Shown here in pieces: positions 35,635-46,929 of a stretch of DNA of 64,000 bases. Within the stretch, counting starts at the first letter, position 1. Every line of letters starts with the position of its first letter. This stretch comes from Patagioenas fasciata (lineage: Eukaryota; Chordata; Aves; Columbiformes; Columbidae), in the NCBI RefSeq assembly GCF_037038585.1, contig NC_092524.1:68348552-68412551 (forward strand), read 5' to 3'. The notes beneath the pieces were generated by a model. The model saw only the letters and a list, made by a program, of their open reading frames with translations. It made no database searches and was not told where the DNA came from. The translations under genes and the position numbers were made by a program.

Positions 35635-35742
35635 GACAGAAGTTCCCTAAATCTTTGGAAGTTTCTATAACTGTCTTTTGGCACTGTGGGCAAATAGCAC
35701 CCAACTGGTTATGTTTGCACTGGGAACACTGCTTACGTAAAA
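35635..35742 (+). pseudogene. AP5M1: AP5M1 pseudo-exon 6 (frameshift)
   Basis: After TTTAG it reads QKFPKSLEVSITV. The matching frame at the far end is VCTGNTAYVK, displaced by one base. The donor is GTAAGT. Confidence 0.88.
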
Positions 35743-35993
35743 GTAAGTCACAGGCTGTGAAAAGAGGCCTTAGTAGTAATTTTTTTAATTATCATAAATA
35801 GCCTATGAAAATATGTTGATTTTAAATCAAACATAATTGGTAACCTCTTTGTGCTGAGCATGGAATCTTCTGTTTTCTTGCTTACGGGATTTGACCTCCT
35901 GTCATTTTGGAGTACTCTTGTACACCAAGCGCACGTAACACAGATTGCCAGTATGACAATGTGCATCTGGTCATGTTTTCCTTCTTTCTGCAG

Positions 35994-36090
35994 CTGTATT
36001 TTAGGATCCCAGATTTCACACTTACTGGATGTTATGTAGACCAACATTCTATTCAGATCTTCGCACCAGGAAAACCCAAAATTACTGCAT
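35994..36090 (+). pseudogene. AP5M1: AP5M1 pseudo-exon 7 (still open)
   Basis: After CTGCAG it reads [17 protein letters not shown] then [15 protein letters not shown] with no lesion. It ends in phase 1 at donor GTGAGT. Strong match to the C-terminal part of the mu-homology domain. Confidence 0.92.
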
Positions 36091-36145
36091 GTGAGTTGCT
36101 CAAAATGTCGTTTATTTAACTGAAACTGCATATTGAAGTTATGAA

Positions 36146-36585
36146 TCACAGAATGTCAGGGGTTGGAAGGGCCCTGGAAAGCTCATCCAGTGCAATCCCC
36201 CCATGGAGCAGGAACACCCAGCTGAGGTTCCACAGGAAGGGGTCCAGGCGGGTTTGAATGGCTGCACAGAAGGAGACTCCACAACCTCCCTGGGCAGCCT
36301 AGGCCAGGCTCTGCCACCCTCACCAGGAACAAGTTTCTTCTCAAATTTAAGTGGAACCTCCTGTGTTCCAGTTTGAACCCATTGCCCCTTGTCCTACCAT
36401 TGGTTGTCACCAGGAAGAGCCTGGCTCCATCCTCCTGACACTCCCCCTTTCCATATTGATCCCCAGGAATGAGTCCCCCCTCAGTCTCCTCTTCTCCAGC
36501 TCCAGAGCCCCAGCTCCCTCAGCCTTTCCTCACACGGGAGATGCTCCACTCCATTCATCACCTTCGTTGCCCCATCCTGAACTGG
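36146..36585 (-). repeat. CR1 LINE 3' fragment
   Basis: In reverse orientation, inserted in the last intron of the AP5M1 pseudogene. Very similar to the copies at 31772 and 53162. Confidence 0.9.
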
Positions 36586-37576
36586 ATGTCAATGCCTAAA
36601 ATTCAGTAGTTAAAATTGGACAAAGGTTTACTTGTTCCAGGTTTGCTTGGAGCATCCCATAAATTTTGTTTTCTGCTTCGTATTTTTTTTCTTGTGATGC
36701 TTAATGCATCCCTGGAGGAGGTGCTGGCATCTCCCTTTCACATGAAAGCTCAGGCTCTCTCTTGGGCTCTCTCCCCTTCACCCTGTGGTGTTTTACTGTG
36801 CTCTGCATGGCAGAATTTTTACTGGGGGGGCAGAGAATCTCTCTCCATGGTCTGGCCTCTTGGTTAGGAAGCTTTTGTCAGAGATACGATACGTGGATTG
36901 GAAATACCCAGATACAGAACCAGCTCCCCTATGCAAGGTCAGCGTGGTGGCACCAGCATCCCTTGGTGGACGTGGCACTACGTAAAATCCGTGGAGCAGA
37001 AACCAAATCTGCTTATGCTTGACTTAACTCATGCCTGCTTCCAAGTCTGCCAAAATACACAAACTGGGAATACAATGAGCGCTCGTTAAATCTGAGCAGC
37101 GCTACTTAATGGAACCATTTTTTCATTTGTTGCTGTCTATCTACTGCAACTTCTGTCAGTCATGCTAACAGAAGTCTGTAAAAACCTTTCGAAAACTGTC
37201 ATCTACACTTAATTTTGCGACGGGTCACACTCAGTCCTAAATTGTAACACAAAAATCAACATTTTCATAGTGTATGTTTAACATCGAGTACGCAATTTAT
37301 ATTCATTGAACAAAATCCAAGCCACTCACCTGCCTTGGACTTAACCTCTGTTTGAATTTTAAGCTCATACCTTGGTAAAGGTAATTGAAGCTGAGACTTG
37401 AAATTGCTCATTATCAGAAATTATTTTCAAATAATAATAAGAGTCTTAGAGTTCAAAGAGGCCATTATACCTTTCCTGTAAACTGGTATAGATGGATTAG
37501 TAGTCTCTTAACTTGGATGAGGGAATGTCTGATTATAAGCACCTTGTAATGCTTGTTTTTCTTGCTTGTTTTTCAG

Positions 37577-37644
37577 TCCTGGAACTAATTTCTTCCCATT
37601 ACTACATCTGGACCAGCACCTATGGTGTACAAAGCCCTAACTGA
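37577..37644 (+). pseudogene. AP5M1: AP5M1 pseudo-exon 8 (terminal, open, shortened)
   Basis: After TTTTCAG it completes the split codon of exon 7 and reads LELISSHYYIWTSTYGVQ before TGA (37642-37644). The mammalian tail is longer and differs after YYIW, so the end is probably altered by a small deletion or shift. Confidence 0.8.
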
Positions 37645-37719
37645 CTCATTTGCTTGTGAATTATTTTTGTATTTAAACAAAATGGACAGCTAATGAGAGT
37701 AACTTCATGATACAGTGAA

Positions 37720-37725
37720 AATAAA
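37720..37725 (+). terminator. AP5M1: Relic AP5M1 poly(A) signal AATAAA
   Basis: AATAAA 75 bp after the last pseudo-exon stop, in the position expected for a short AP5M1 3' UTR. Confidence 0.5.
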
Positions 37726-37799
37726 CATCCTCCAGCACTTGTAGTTTGCATGTTTGCTTAACAATTTTTTTGAGGAAAAACAAAAGAAATCACTTCTCT

Positions 37800-40700
37800 T
37801 AAAAGCATTAGTTGGCTTTAAGTTGCTTAGTTGTGGATAACAGCCCAGAGAAGACAATTTGAAATGTACTTACCGTGGCTATTTTTACTTTCCCTTCTAA
37901 CATTAACTGGTACAAAAGAAGCACCCAGTGGTACAGATGTGTCATGAGGTCACAAGAATCTGATTAGACCCCAGATTAATAGGACAGTTAAGAGCAAGAC
38001 TTCTGCTATTTTCACAAGATGCTTACAGAATACATACGAGTCAAGAATTTACAGGATTTGGGGGGGTGGGGGGAGTATGGCATGAGCAGAGCTTCTAAAA
38101 GAGAGGATAATAGAGGGGGTTTTATTGCTCTGTCAGTGATGAGTTGCGTTTCATACAAGCCAGCGAACTGCATTGTTCTGAAACCCAGAATTAGTGACGA
38201 TCCAGAGGTGTGAAGCTGGTTCTATCAAATCCCAGGCCTAGCTCTGAGCAGGTCAAACCAGCCAAGTTTGCTGGAGGTTCCAAAACAACATTGCCGAGCC
38301 ATTTTCCCTGGAAAAAAAAACAAGGCATAAAAGAAAAGGACTCTGTTTACAGAGGCAGAGCTAATTTTGAGAAGAGATTTGGTATCTGCAGGAACACAGG
38401 AAATTCACATTAAAAAAGTTATCGGGAAACGAGCAAATTGTGAAAGGCTGGTGAAAAACATGAAGGAACCTGAAGAGCAGCACAAAAGAAGAGAAGAACA
38501 CCATTGAATAACCAAGCACACCGGCTACTCCGGTACCTCTTGTTTAACTCTACGATAAGTGATTATGTAAGGAGAAAAGTTTAAGCTATAATTTAAAAAA
38601 TGCTTAGATTGAGATGGTAATCTAACAGGTTGGCTAAATGTTCTAAGGGGTGGATTAATTCACGTGAAACATGTCGTTCAGCTGAACCTATAAAACAGAG
38701 CTATGCTCTGACTCGTTTCACACAGGTGGTGTGTCCATTTTAATCAGCAAAAGGTGAATTAATGATTGTTTTTCCCAGATTCCAGCCCCTACCTGTTACA
38801 GTCAGTGTGTCTGGACACCACGATGTGAGCGGGGAGAGGGGATCTCTCTGTGAAAGGTTTTAGATCACGTTCTGTTTGTCAGGATCTTGGGGTGGGTAAT
38901 GTTTCTCTTCTAGCCCTGAGCAGTTTTCTATAACTTCATGCCACCCATTGCCTGTTTTGATTTATTAGAAGGGTTTGCTCCATAAACCTCTGGATTGTAC
39001 TGTTTCCCCAAAAATAAGCCCTACCCCAAAAATAAGCCCTAGCATGATTTTTTCAGGATTTTTGAGGATGCTCAAAATATAAGCCCTACTCCAAAAATAA
39101 GCCCTAGTCACAGTTCATAAAGAAAGTCAATTTAAATAGCATCCAGTCAGCTATACATGTAAAAAAGCAAGCATCTTTTGGAGCAAAAAATTAATGTAAG
39201 ACCCTGTCATATGCAGCATGGAAAGCACCCACGAATGAGTCAGGCAGCAAAACATGAGGTTATATTGGCACGTGTCTTAATCCAACAGGTTTGTGCAACA
39301 ACTCTGGTTATTGGACAAGGTTGTTGGATCAGTTGGTGGTGAAACAGATGATGCCTTTCTCTTGACCTGATGGCTACGCTTGGCTTTTGGGAAGAGCCCA
39401 TTCTCATGGATGTTTTGTAAGTCTTCGTAAGCCGGTAAGCTAGTAAAGTGAGCTTAGTAATGAACTTCGTGAGCTTAGTAAGTACATTGTAGCAACTCAG
39501 GTCTATCACAACTGAGGTACCTTTAGGTGAGACCTGGAGAACACAGGGAGAGAAATGAGTGATGGGTCTGGAGTTCAAGGAGTTAAAAATGATTGAACCC
39601 TTCTGTGTGTCCCTTGGAGTTCCCCAGACAATTTTGCTGCTTCTCTACACACTCTGAGCACTTTCCCTGTTTTAAAAGGGAGAAAAAAACACTTTAAAAA
39701 CTAAATCGAGGAAAGATTGAGAGCTCACATGAGCCTGAGGACTCTGTGGCAGAGGTGGCATCTAACAGTAGTTCTGGTGGGTTCTGAAGGTGGTTAAGCC
39801 CTGTGTCTCTGGTATTCCTTTAGCTCTTTAAAAAAAAACAAGTTCTCTGAAGATAATACAACAGTTACTTAAAAATAATCTGTGTTAAATGGAAAAAAAA
39901 TAACAATATACTCTTTTGGTCCAAGAGTCTTTGCTGCTTGAAATGCTTATAATTGTGTCACAAGTATCAACTCTATGAGATCTACACTGATAGATTTGCA
40001 CAAAGAGGTGGCCAAAGAGTTCTCCAGGCTTAGTAAAGGCCTAGAAGAAAACTAACAAGCAAACCCTGGAAAAGAACAAACTTAAATAAATACTGGCTTG
40101 TCAACCCAACTTTTTTCCCAAATAAAATAATGGGTATAAATAAGAAGTTAGGATAGAACTCACTTCATTATTAAAATGAACTTCATTAAAATTTTGGGGT
40201 AATGTAACTAATGCCAACTGACATGAATTTAAAGCAAATATGTACTGTCAAACTTTTTAGATGAGTCTGTACATTAAATTGGCAAAGAGAACTGAAGTAA
40301 CGGACCTTCAAAATTAAGGAACACTCTTGGCATTTCTAAATACAGTGGCAACGGGGAAGCACCACCAAACATGTTTTGAAGCCTGACTGTGTTATTTAAC
40401 TCTTTCTAGAAGGTGTGGAAGGAAATGGAGAATTTGCATTGATGCTGGTGCAGTGGCTGAGAAGCAGCAGTTACTGAAGGTGCTGAAGGCCTCATCAAAC
40501 CCTGATGGTTTGGATGTCTCAGAAAAAAACAACTTTTAAAGACTTCCAGCACAAGCAGGTGCAAAGGTGTGGATCTGAGAACAGGTGCTATTGGTAGAGA
40601 GTGAGAGAAAATGGTGGTCGAGTGTCAAAGAGACTTAGAGTAGGTAGAAGAACCAGCTGAATGCACAAGAAGGAAAAATTCAGGATGAATACCTGGCACT

Positions 40701-40950
40701 GGTGTGATGCTTACAACCCACATGGCCGCATTTCTAGAAAAACATCCAGACTCTGAAGCTTCTTAGAGCTCCTGAGCTTCTCATCAAAAATCTCCCTTGT
40801 TCTTCACCCCCGCTCCCTTGCTACCTTGGTGTATCCTGCCTGTCCCTCAGCATGGTCCATCCAAAGGGTTGTACCGAGGTGCCATGGAAAGGAGAGGGAT
40901 CTCAGGCACCACGTGAAATCAGATCTCCTCAGATGTCACATGAACTTAGG
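37800..40950. other. Intergenic, no gene recognised
   Basis: A+T-rich unique sequence past the AP5M1 pseudogene. Apart from the 38998-39209 repeat and a G run near 38060-38075, I see no exon, RNA gene or repeat. Confidence 0.5.
38998..39209. repeat. DNA-transposon-like interspersed repeat
   Basis: Contains four close copies of CCAAAAATAAGCCCTA around a central segment, then GGAGCAAAAAATTAATGTAA and GACCCTGTC. The left edge TGTTTCCCCAAAAATAAG looks like a terminal inverted repeat whose partner on the right is missing. I do not assign a family. Confidence 0.5.
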
Positions 40951-40954
40951 GGAG

Positions 40955-41508
40955 GGATAGTTAGTAGTCAGGGAGATTCTTCTTCCCCTCTTGTCTGCCC
41001 TGGTGAGACCACACCTGGAATATTGTGTCCAGTTGTGGCCCCTCAGTTCCAGAAGGACAGGGAACTGCTGGAGAGAGTCCAGCGCAGCCACCAAGATGCT
41101 GAAGGGAGTGGAGCATCTCCCGTGTGAGGAAAGGCTGAGGGAGCTGGGGCTCTGGAGCTTGGAGGAGACTGAAGAGCAACCTCATTAATGTTTGTAAAGT
41201 GTGAGTGTCAGGAGGATGGAGCCAGGGTCTTCTCGGTGACAACCAATGATAGGACAAGGGGCAATGGATTAAAACTGAAACACAAGAGGTTCCACTTAAA
41301 TTTGAGAAGAAACTTCTTCTCAGTGAGGGTAACAGAACACTGGCCCAGGCTGCCCAGGGAGGTTGTGGAGTCTCCTTCTCTGCAGCCATTCAAACCCGCC
41401 TGGACACCTCCCTGTGGAACCTCAGCTGGGTGTTCCTGCTCCATGGGGGGATTGCACTGGATGAGCTTTACAGGGCCCTTCCAACCCCTGACACTCTGGG
41501 ATTCTGTG
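40955..41508 (+). repeat. CR1 LINE 3' fragment
   Basis: Plus strand, from the TGGTGAGACCACACCTGGAA region to the GGGATTCTGTGA tail. Confidence 0.9.
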
Positions 41509-41509
41509 A

Positions 41510-43585
41510 CCTCCTCAGGTATCATGTAAACTTAGAGGCATCTCCTCGGGTGTCCTGTGAACTCCCCCTCCAAATCCTGAATCATACCAGAAGCAAGACG
41601 GGACCAGGAAGCCCACCATCCCTCAGCTGGGGAACATCATCCCACCAGTCACCTCCGCCATATCTCCTGAGCTTGCCAGTCATATTGGGAGACACAGTGC
41701 CCACGTGTGAGACAGCAGGTGCCACCCCCAGATTCACAAGGTCTGTTCCTCTCACCACAGAAGGGAATTAGTTCACCTAACGTGGTTCGATGTTGTCAAA
41801 TCTGTGCTGGCTGTCACGTATCGCTGCTCAGCAATTTGGTGCTTTTCTTGTTTTCTGGAAACTCTTCCCTCCTACCAGGTTCCCAAGGTAGTTGGTGACA
41901 GCACCAAGGTGTATCTGCCAGTTCCTCAAGTACTTTGGGGTAAATCCTGTTACTTCAGCTAATTTGTAAACAGCTACTTCTTGTGCATAACTTAGCCTTC
42001 CCTTCTCTGCATTTTTATCCTGTTTTTGCCAGTGTTAACTCCTTTGGTCATTTGTTAATGAGTTGAACGTTGAAACAACAACGCATTAAACATTTAATAG
42101 CAGTTTTCCTGTATGTATTCATGCTTTCTGAGAAATTTGTCACACTTTGTCCTATTTGTACATGCCCTGCTGAGTTTTAAGTCATAAAAGAGCTTGTATG
42201 TCCAAGTTTGTCCTCCAGTACTTTTGCTGTCTCCTTCACCACCACCTTGTTCTCCCATCATTTAGAAGATGACAACATGTTAGAAAAACCTGCCCTCCTG
42301 GGCAGCCTTCTATCTGACTTATAGCCCATAGGCTCCCACTTACCAGCTTTCTAAACACACTGAAATTTGGTCCTATTCCTCCTCTTTCCCATGGCTGGAG
42401 TTCTCCAAGCCTTATTTTACTGTCACCATCTCCCTACATGGCCTCCTGCTATCCCATCATACATTGGCACCCCAGACTGGGTTCTGAACCTGGACCACAT
42501 TGTATCTGCAGCAAGAATTTGCCGAAGAATCAGCATGAACAAAATACAAGGTACTACCAACAGCACCTTTTAGGGTGGAGAAAACCAAGCCCACCCATAG
42601 CCGTGTCAATCCTGAGAGCACCATGGCAGGAGATCCCCACAGCCTTCAATCCCAAAAGAGCCGTTAGAGTTTTGTGGCTCCTAGTTTGGGAAGTTCAAGC
42701 TTCATTGGAAGAGCTGCTATAGCACCATATGGATGTCAGTGGGAATCCCAAAGGGGCACCTTGGGGTTGTTCCCAAACTCCCTTCCCTTTGAGCCACCCC
42801 AAGTTATTCAGGTGCAGAAGACACAGAATGGAGCCTTAACTCTCAAGTCTGACTCCCGTTGATATCAACGCTAAATATTCCTTAGGCACGAGTATGAGCC
42901 TGTACAAGCCCAGCACAGGCCACTTAGATAGGTGCATCTCCTCAATTATCTAAAATTTCCCTTTGTTATGTCCACAAATCTAATTTTGCCCTTCGATGTA
43001 CCGATCTGCCAGTTTTTGCAGGAATAAGATGATGATTCATGCAGGGGAGCAGGATCTGAGAGAAAAAGGCTCTTTTTCCTGAAAACAAGAATTCTCTCTC
43101 TTGTGAGCAAAGTGGCAATAAAGCCATGGGCGCTCTCCAACCACATGCAGATCTAAAGGACCAGAGGTTCATCGCTTCCTCCAGCCCTTCCAGGAGACAG
43201 GACAACCAGCAGTGTGTTCCCAAGAGAATTTCAGGAGGAACCAGCATCCTTGGAAACACGAGTGCTGGTTCATAAGGGGCTGTCTGATGTGCAGGATGCC
43301 CGGAGGGACAGCAGTCCCATCAGTCCATCCCAAGGCAATGGGGCCAGGAATGAGCTGGAAAATCAAGGAGCTGGAAAATCAAGGAGCTGTGCTTCTCCTG
43401 AGGGAAGGGCCACTGTGCCCCAAACCTCACCTCTCCACCCACCAAGGGGCTGAAGGCCGCTCCCAAAAGGCTTCCCATCTGAGACATGCCCATTCGCACA
43501 GATGCCTCATCCCAAAATGCTGATGGGGAAGTCTCAACCCTCATGTTTTGGGTTGTTTTTTTTTCAGGGACTCATGACCCACAAT
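41510..43585. other. Intergenic, no gene recognised
   Basis: Short open frames only; none has a recognisable protein. An 18-bp unit GAGCTGGAAAATCAAGGA is tandemly doubled near 43352-43388. Confidence 0.5.
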
Positions 43586-43589
43586 GCAA

Positions 43590-43986
43590 CTAAAAGGTTG
43601 AGAGAGTTGGGGTGTTCAGCTGGAGAAGAGAAGCTCCAGGGAGACCTTATTGTGGCCTTGTGAACTTAAAAGGGGTCCATAAGAAAGATGGGGACAGACT
43701 TTTGAGCAGGGCCTGTTGTGATAGGACAAGGGGTGATGGTTTTAAACGAAAGGAGGGAGATTCAGGCTGGACATGGGGAAGAAATTGTTGTCCCTGAGGG
43801 TGGTGAGAGCCTGGCCCAGGTTGGGCAGAGAGGTGGTGGCTGAACCATCCCTGGAGACATCCCAGGCCAGGCTGGACGGGGCTCTGAGCAACCTGAGCTG
43901 GTGAAGATGTCCCTGCTCATGGCAGGGGTGGCACTAGGTGACCTAAAAAGGTCCCTTCCAACCCAAACCATTCTATGATTCTATAC
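43590..43986 (+). repeat. CR1 LINE 3' fragment, different subfamily
   Basis: Plus strand; ends CCATTCTATGATTCTATA, the classic CR1 tail, unlike the GGGATTCTGTGA tail of most copies here. Confidence 0.88.
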
Positions 43987-43989
43987 AAA

Positions 43990-45080
43990 TCAGATCTTTT
44001 AAGGCAAAGGCCTGCCCCCTTTTCCCCTTCTTGCTTTCACAGAGACCCCTAGAGACCTGGTTGAGCTCTAGGTAATTTTTTGAAAGCCCGATGCCATCTG
44101 TAGCGACACGTAACAGCAGACAACTAAACCCAACCCATTTTCTTCCCAATAAGATCAGCTGGTGGCTTTTGCTTTTCTCTAGAAACCTATCTCTTCAGGA
44201 TCTTTTTTTTTTTTTCCTTTTTTTCTTTTTTATTGTTTTATTTTTGAAGTCAAAGTCTGTTTCCCTTTTGGTAGGTGACCTGTTTAATGTTTTCCCTGTG
44301 TCTGGGAACTCCTTAGTGTAATTAGCGACCTTTGAACTCCGCAACTAATCCTGAGCTATTTTGTATTCCTTACTCATCTTAAAGGCTGGACCTTTCTTTT
44401 CTTTTGAGTCCGCTGCCACAATTAAAGAAGAAACAGCTGCATTTCAAAGGGATTCCAATTCCAGAAGCTTAATCGTGATTGACATGTTCTTATTCTAAGC
44501 TATAAGAAACTCTAAGAGTCCTTTCTTGGGTTAAAACTTCAATCATTTTCTAAAAAATTATCTCAATATGGATTTTATTCATTTTCTTTGATAACCATTC
44601 TTTGCGATTTTTTTAACTTGAAAGATGCTTTGAGTTTGCGATGAATATGAACGGCGCCCCCTGAAAGAATGAATGGTGTCAGGCACAGGCTGGATGCAGA
44701 AGTGGCTAAATTCCATTTATTGTCAAAATCTGATTATGAAACCTGATGTCTGCCATGTAGCTCAACACCCTTCCATATGCCCAAAAGGTAGGAAAGGTGT
44801 AAGCGTTTGCAAATGAGCCCCAGGAAGGCTGGGGAGGGAGTTGGTATAAAGCATTCTCTAGAAATCGACATTTTTTTAACTGTTTTTCCCAATTTTTATA
44901 GATTAAAAAGCCATTGCCTTCCAGCCCTGGAAGAGCCCTTCTTCTCTCTTCAAGAAATGAATTCTCCATGAGAAGTCACAGCAAGAAAACAACTGCAATA
45001 AAACAGAAATTGTTCAGTTTAAAATCACTGCCAAAACTGCACAACAAATACTGAACAAGACTTAAATCTCTTCCGAGGGC
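43990..45080. other. Intergenic, partly conserved-looking
   Basis: A T-rich tract at about 44200-44250, then unique sequence at 44310-44480 that looks non-repetitive and rich in TAAT/ATTA cores. No coding potential recognised. Confidence 0.35.
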
Positions 45081-45810
45081 TGATCCTTCAAAATAATGGC
45101 AGCCTGTTGGGTCCCGTTATTTAATTATCTCCGTCTCACATTCGAATTCAGGGTGACCTACAAAAAGATGATCTTTGAAGAATAAAAGACTGAAAATTGG
45201 TTTGTGTGCCTGTGTTTGGTGGGCACAATGAGCCACGGGCATCGCTCGCATGTGCGGGTATAAACCTGGACTAAACGATCCCAAAAGCCCCGGATAAGGC
45301 AGCAGGCAAGAGCCGGTGTTTCTAAGACAAAGGTCAAATAAAAAAAGGATGTTAATAAACAGCCCTTCGGTTTAAAAGGGACTTTTTTTAAGGATTACAT
45401 CTTAAATTCCAACAAATCAGATTTAGGAGTTACTGAAAGTGAAATTGATCCATCCCTCAGCCAAACTTTGCAATACTTTCCTGTTCTGACATCATTTAGA
45501 TAGTTAGCTGTATTATCAGATTAAAAACCATTGTACAGGGCCGCTGAAAGGAAAAGGAGCCAAAAAGCTAAACACTGCCTGAATTCTGAACCTTTTAACC
45601 TGGCTGAAGTACGTTGGTCCCTGTTATGCAAATACCTTCAATCCTCTGCTAAGTTCAGTGGAAATAATTTTCTTGAATGACAGGTTTATTCAGCAAGGAT
45701 TCAGTTGGCGATTAATCCCCCTTTGATCTAAGGTATTTCACTTAACTACCAGTTACCTCGTCCTGACAAAGTGCAACCGAGATTAGGGAGATCACTAGAA
45801 CACGACCAGG
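45080..45810. promoter_or_regulatory. Candidate regulatory element with OTX-like and TCF-like sites
   Basis: Unique sequence with GATTAATCCCC (45710-45720, containing the K50 homeodomain core TAATCC) directly joined to CTTTGATCT (TCF/LEF-like, from 45721), and TGACAG (MEIS-like) about 30 bp before. No reading frame of note. Its role is inferred only from motifs. Confidence 0.3.
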
Positions 45811-46862
45811 GTGCGCGTTTATTCTCCCCAACCGTTCAAAGCGAAGGGCCAAGAATGCAATCTATTTTCAGTATTTGAAGATGGAAAGTCCTGTCTCCCA
45901 ATTTAGAAAGTCAATTGAATACCAAGCGGTGTTTGGTCCTGCTGGAACGGGCCGGCCGGCCGAGGTAACGTCTTCAAACCCAAGATATTCCCACTCACTG
46001 TGATTTTTGCGACGTCCAGACCTTGTTTTGCGGGCAGGTTTCTCCTCACGCTTACAAAGCCGCCGCTTTATTTCAGATCGGTGCGTGGCACGCGTGGATC
46101 TCTGCTTTTGAAAAAGCACATAAGGCACAAACATTTTAATCTGTTCAAAGCTATTCCTTGGGATTCCTCTTGCTTTTCGCTAAAAATCCCTTTTCCGCTT
46201 CTCCAGCAAGTGCAATATTGTGCCAAAACCTGTTTAGGAAGGAAAATACATCACGACAGATTAGAGAAGTCATTCACCAAAATACAAAAATTTAGGCAAC
46301 TCATCTGTGGCTGCCTGACATCTCAAGTAAGATATTTTTCCTTGCTTTCCCACTCACCAATATGTTGCCTTTTAGCTAAATTATGCCATCATTTTGTAGA
46401 AGTGTAACCTGCACAAACGCTGCCGCAACCCAGACGGCACCACGGGAGCGCGGTCCTGATCCAGGGCTTAGTTGGGTCAGGCCGTGAGAAGCTGATTAGG
46501 GGATTGGGCGCAAAGCTGTATTTTCTTATTGCGAGTGGAAAGGCGGAACAATATCATTTGCAGGATCCTCTTTTTTTTTGGTTAAAGTGGCCGCCAGGAT
46601 TTTCACTCTAAATTCTGATTTTAGGGGGGTTGTTTGTATGTAATTATGCCTGAGAAAGGGGAGAAAAATTATTATATTCCACTTTTAGGACTTTACCCAC
46701 CCTGAGATATTCGACATTTACTTAAACAAATACCTTATTTGTAGGATCTGTTAAAATTAACCTCCTAAAGTGAAACTGTGTATATATGTCCTTGCAGAAT
46801 CGGGGCTGTATTTGGGAATTTCTACATTCTACAAGCACGCTTTAAACCATCCTTCTGATGTG

Positions 46863-46925
46863 CTATTATTATTATTATTACTATTATTATTATTATCATT
46901 ATTATTATTATTATTATTATTATAT
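46863..46925. repeat. (ATT)n microsatellite
   Basis: About 20 trinucleotide units with two interruptions (ACT, ATC). Confidence 0.95.
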
Positions 46926-46929
46926 ATTC

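Larger units (their letters stand above)
32223..37644 (+). pseudogene. AP5M1: AP5M1 (AP-5 complex mu subunit, MUDENG) unitary pseudogene
   Basis: AP5M1 is the medium chain of AP-5, an adaptor complex that works with SPG11/SPG15 in retrieval from late endosomes and lysosomes (family knowledge). Seven exons align in order with the mammalian protein, separated by introns at plausible GT-AG sites, so this is not a retrocopy. Damage seen: frameshifts near 32263, 32350, 34000-34006, 34664-34668 and within 35637-35713; stop codons at 34073-34075, 35461-35463 and 35503-35505; and loss of about 75 codons at the end of the large exon. No exon for the first 25 or so residues was found. A poly(A) signal AATAAA survives at 37720-37725. 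It lies head-to-head with EXOC5, the normal vertebrate position. Assembly error could explain one or two lesions, not this many of different kinds. I see no second, intact copy in the window. Confidence 0.88.

Noticed and set aside
37577-37644. AP5M1 as an intact gene with a short alternative C-terminus
   Set aside because: The final exon joins in frame to exon 7, but exons 2-6 contain multiple frameshifts and stops that no alternative splicing I can find would bypass.
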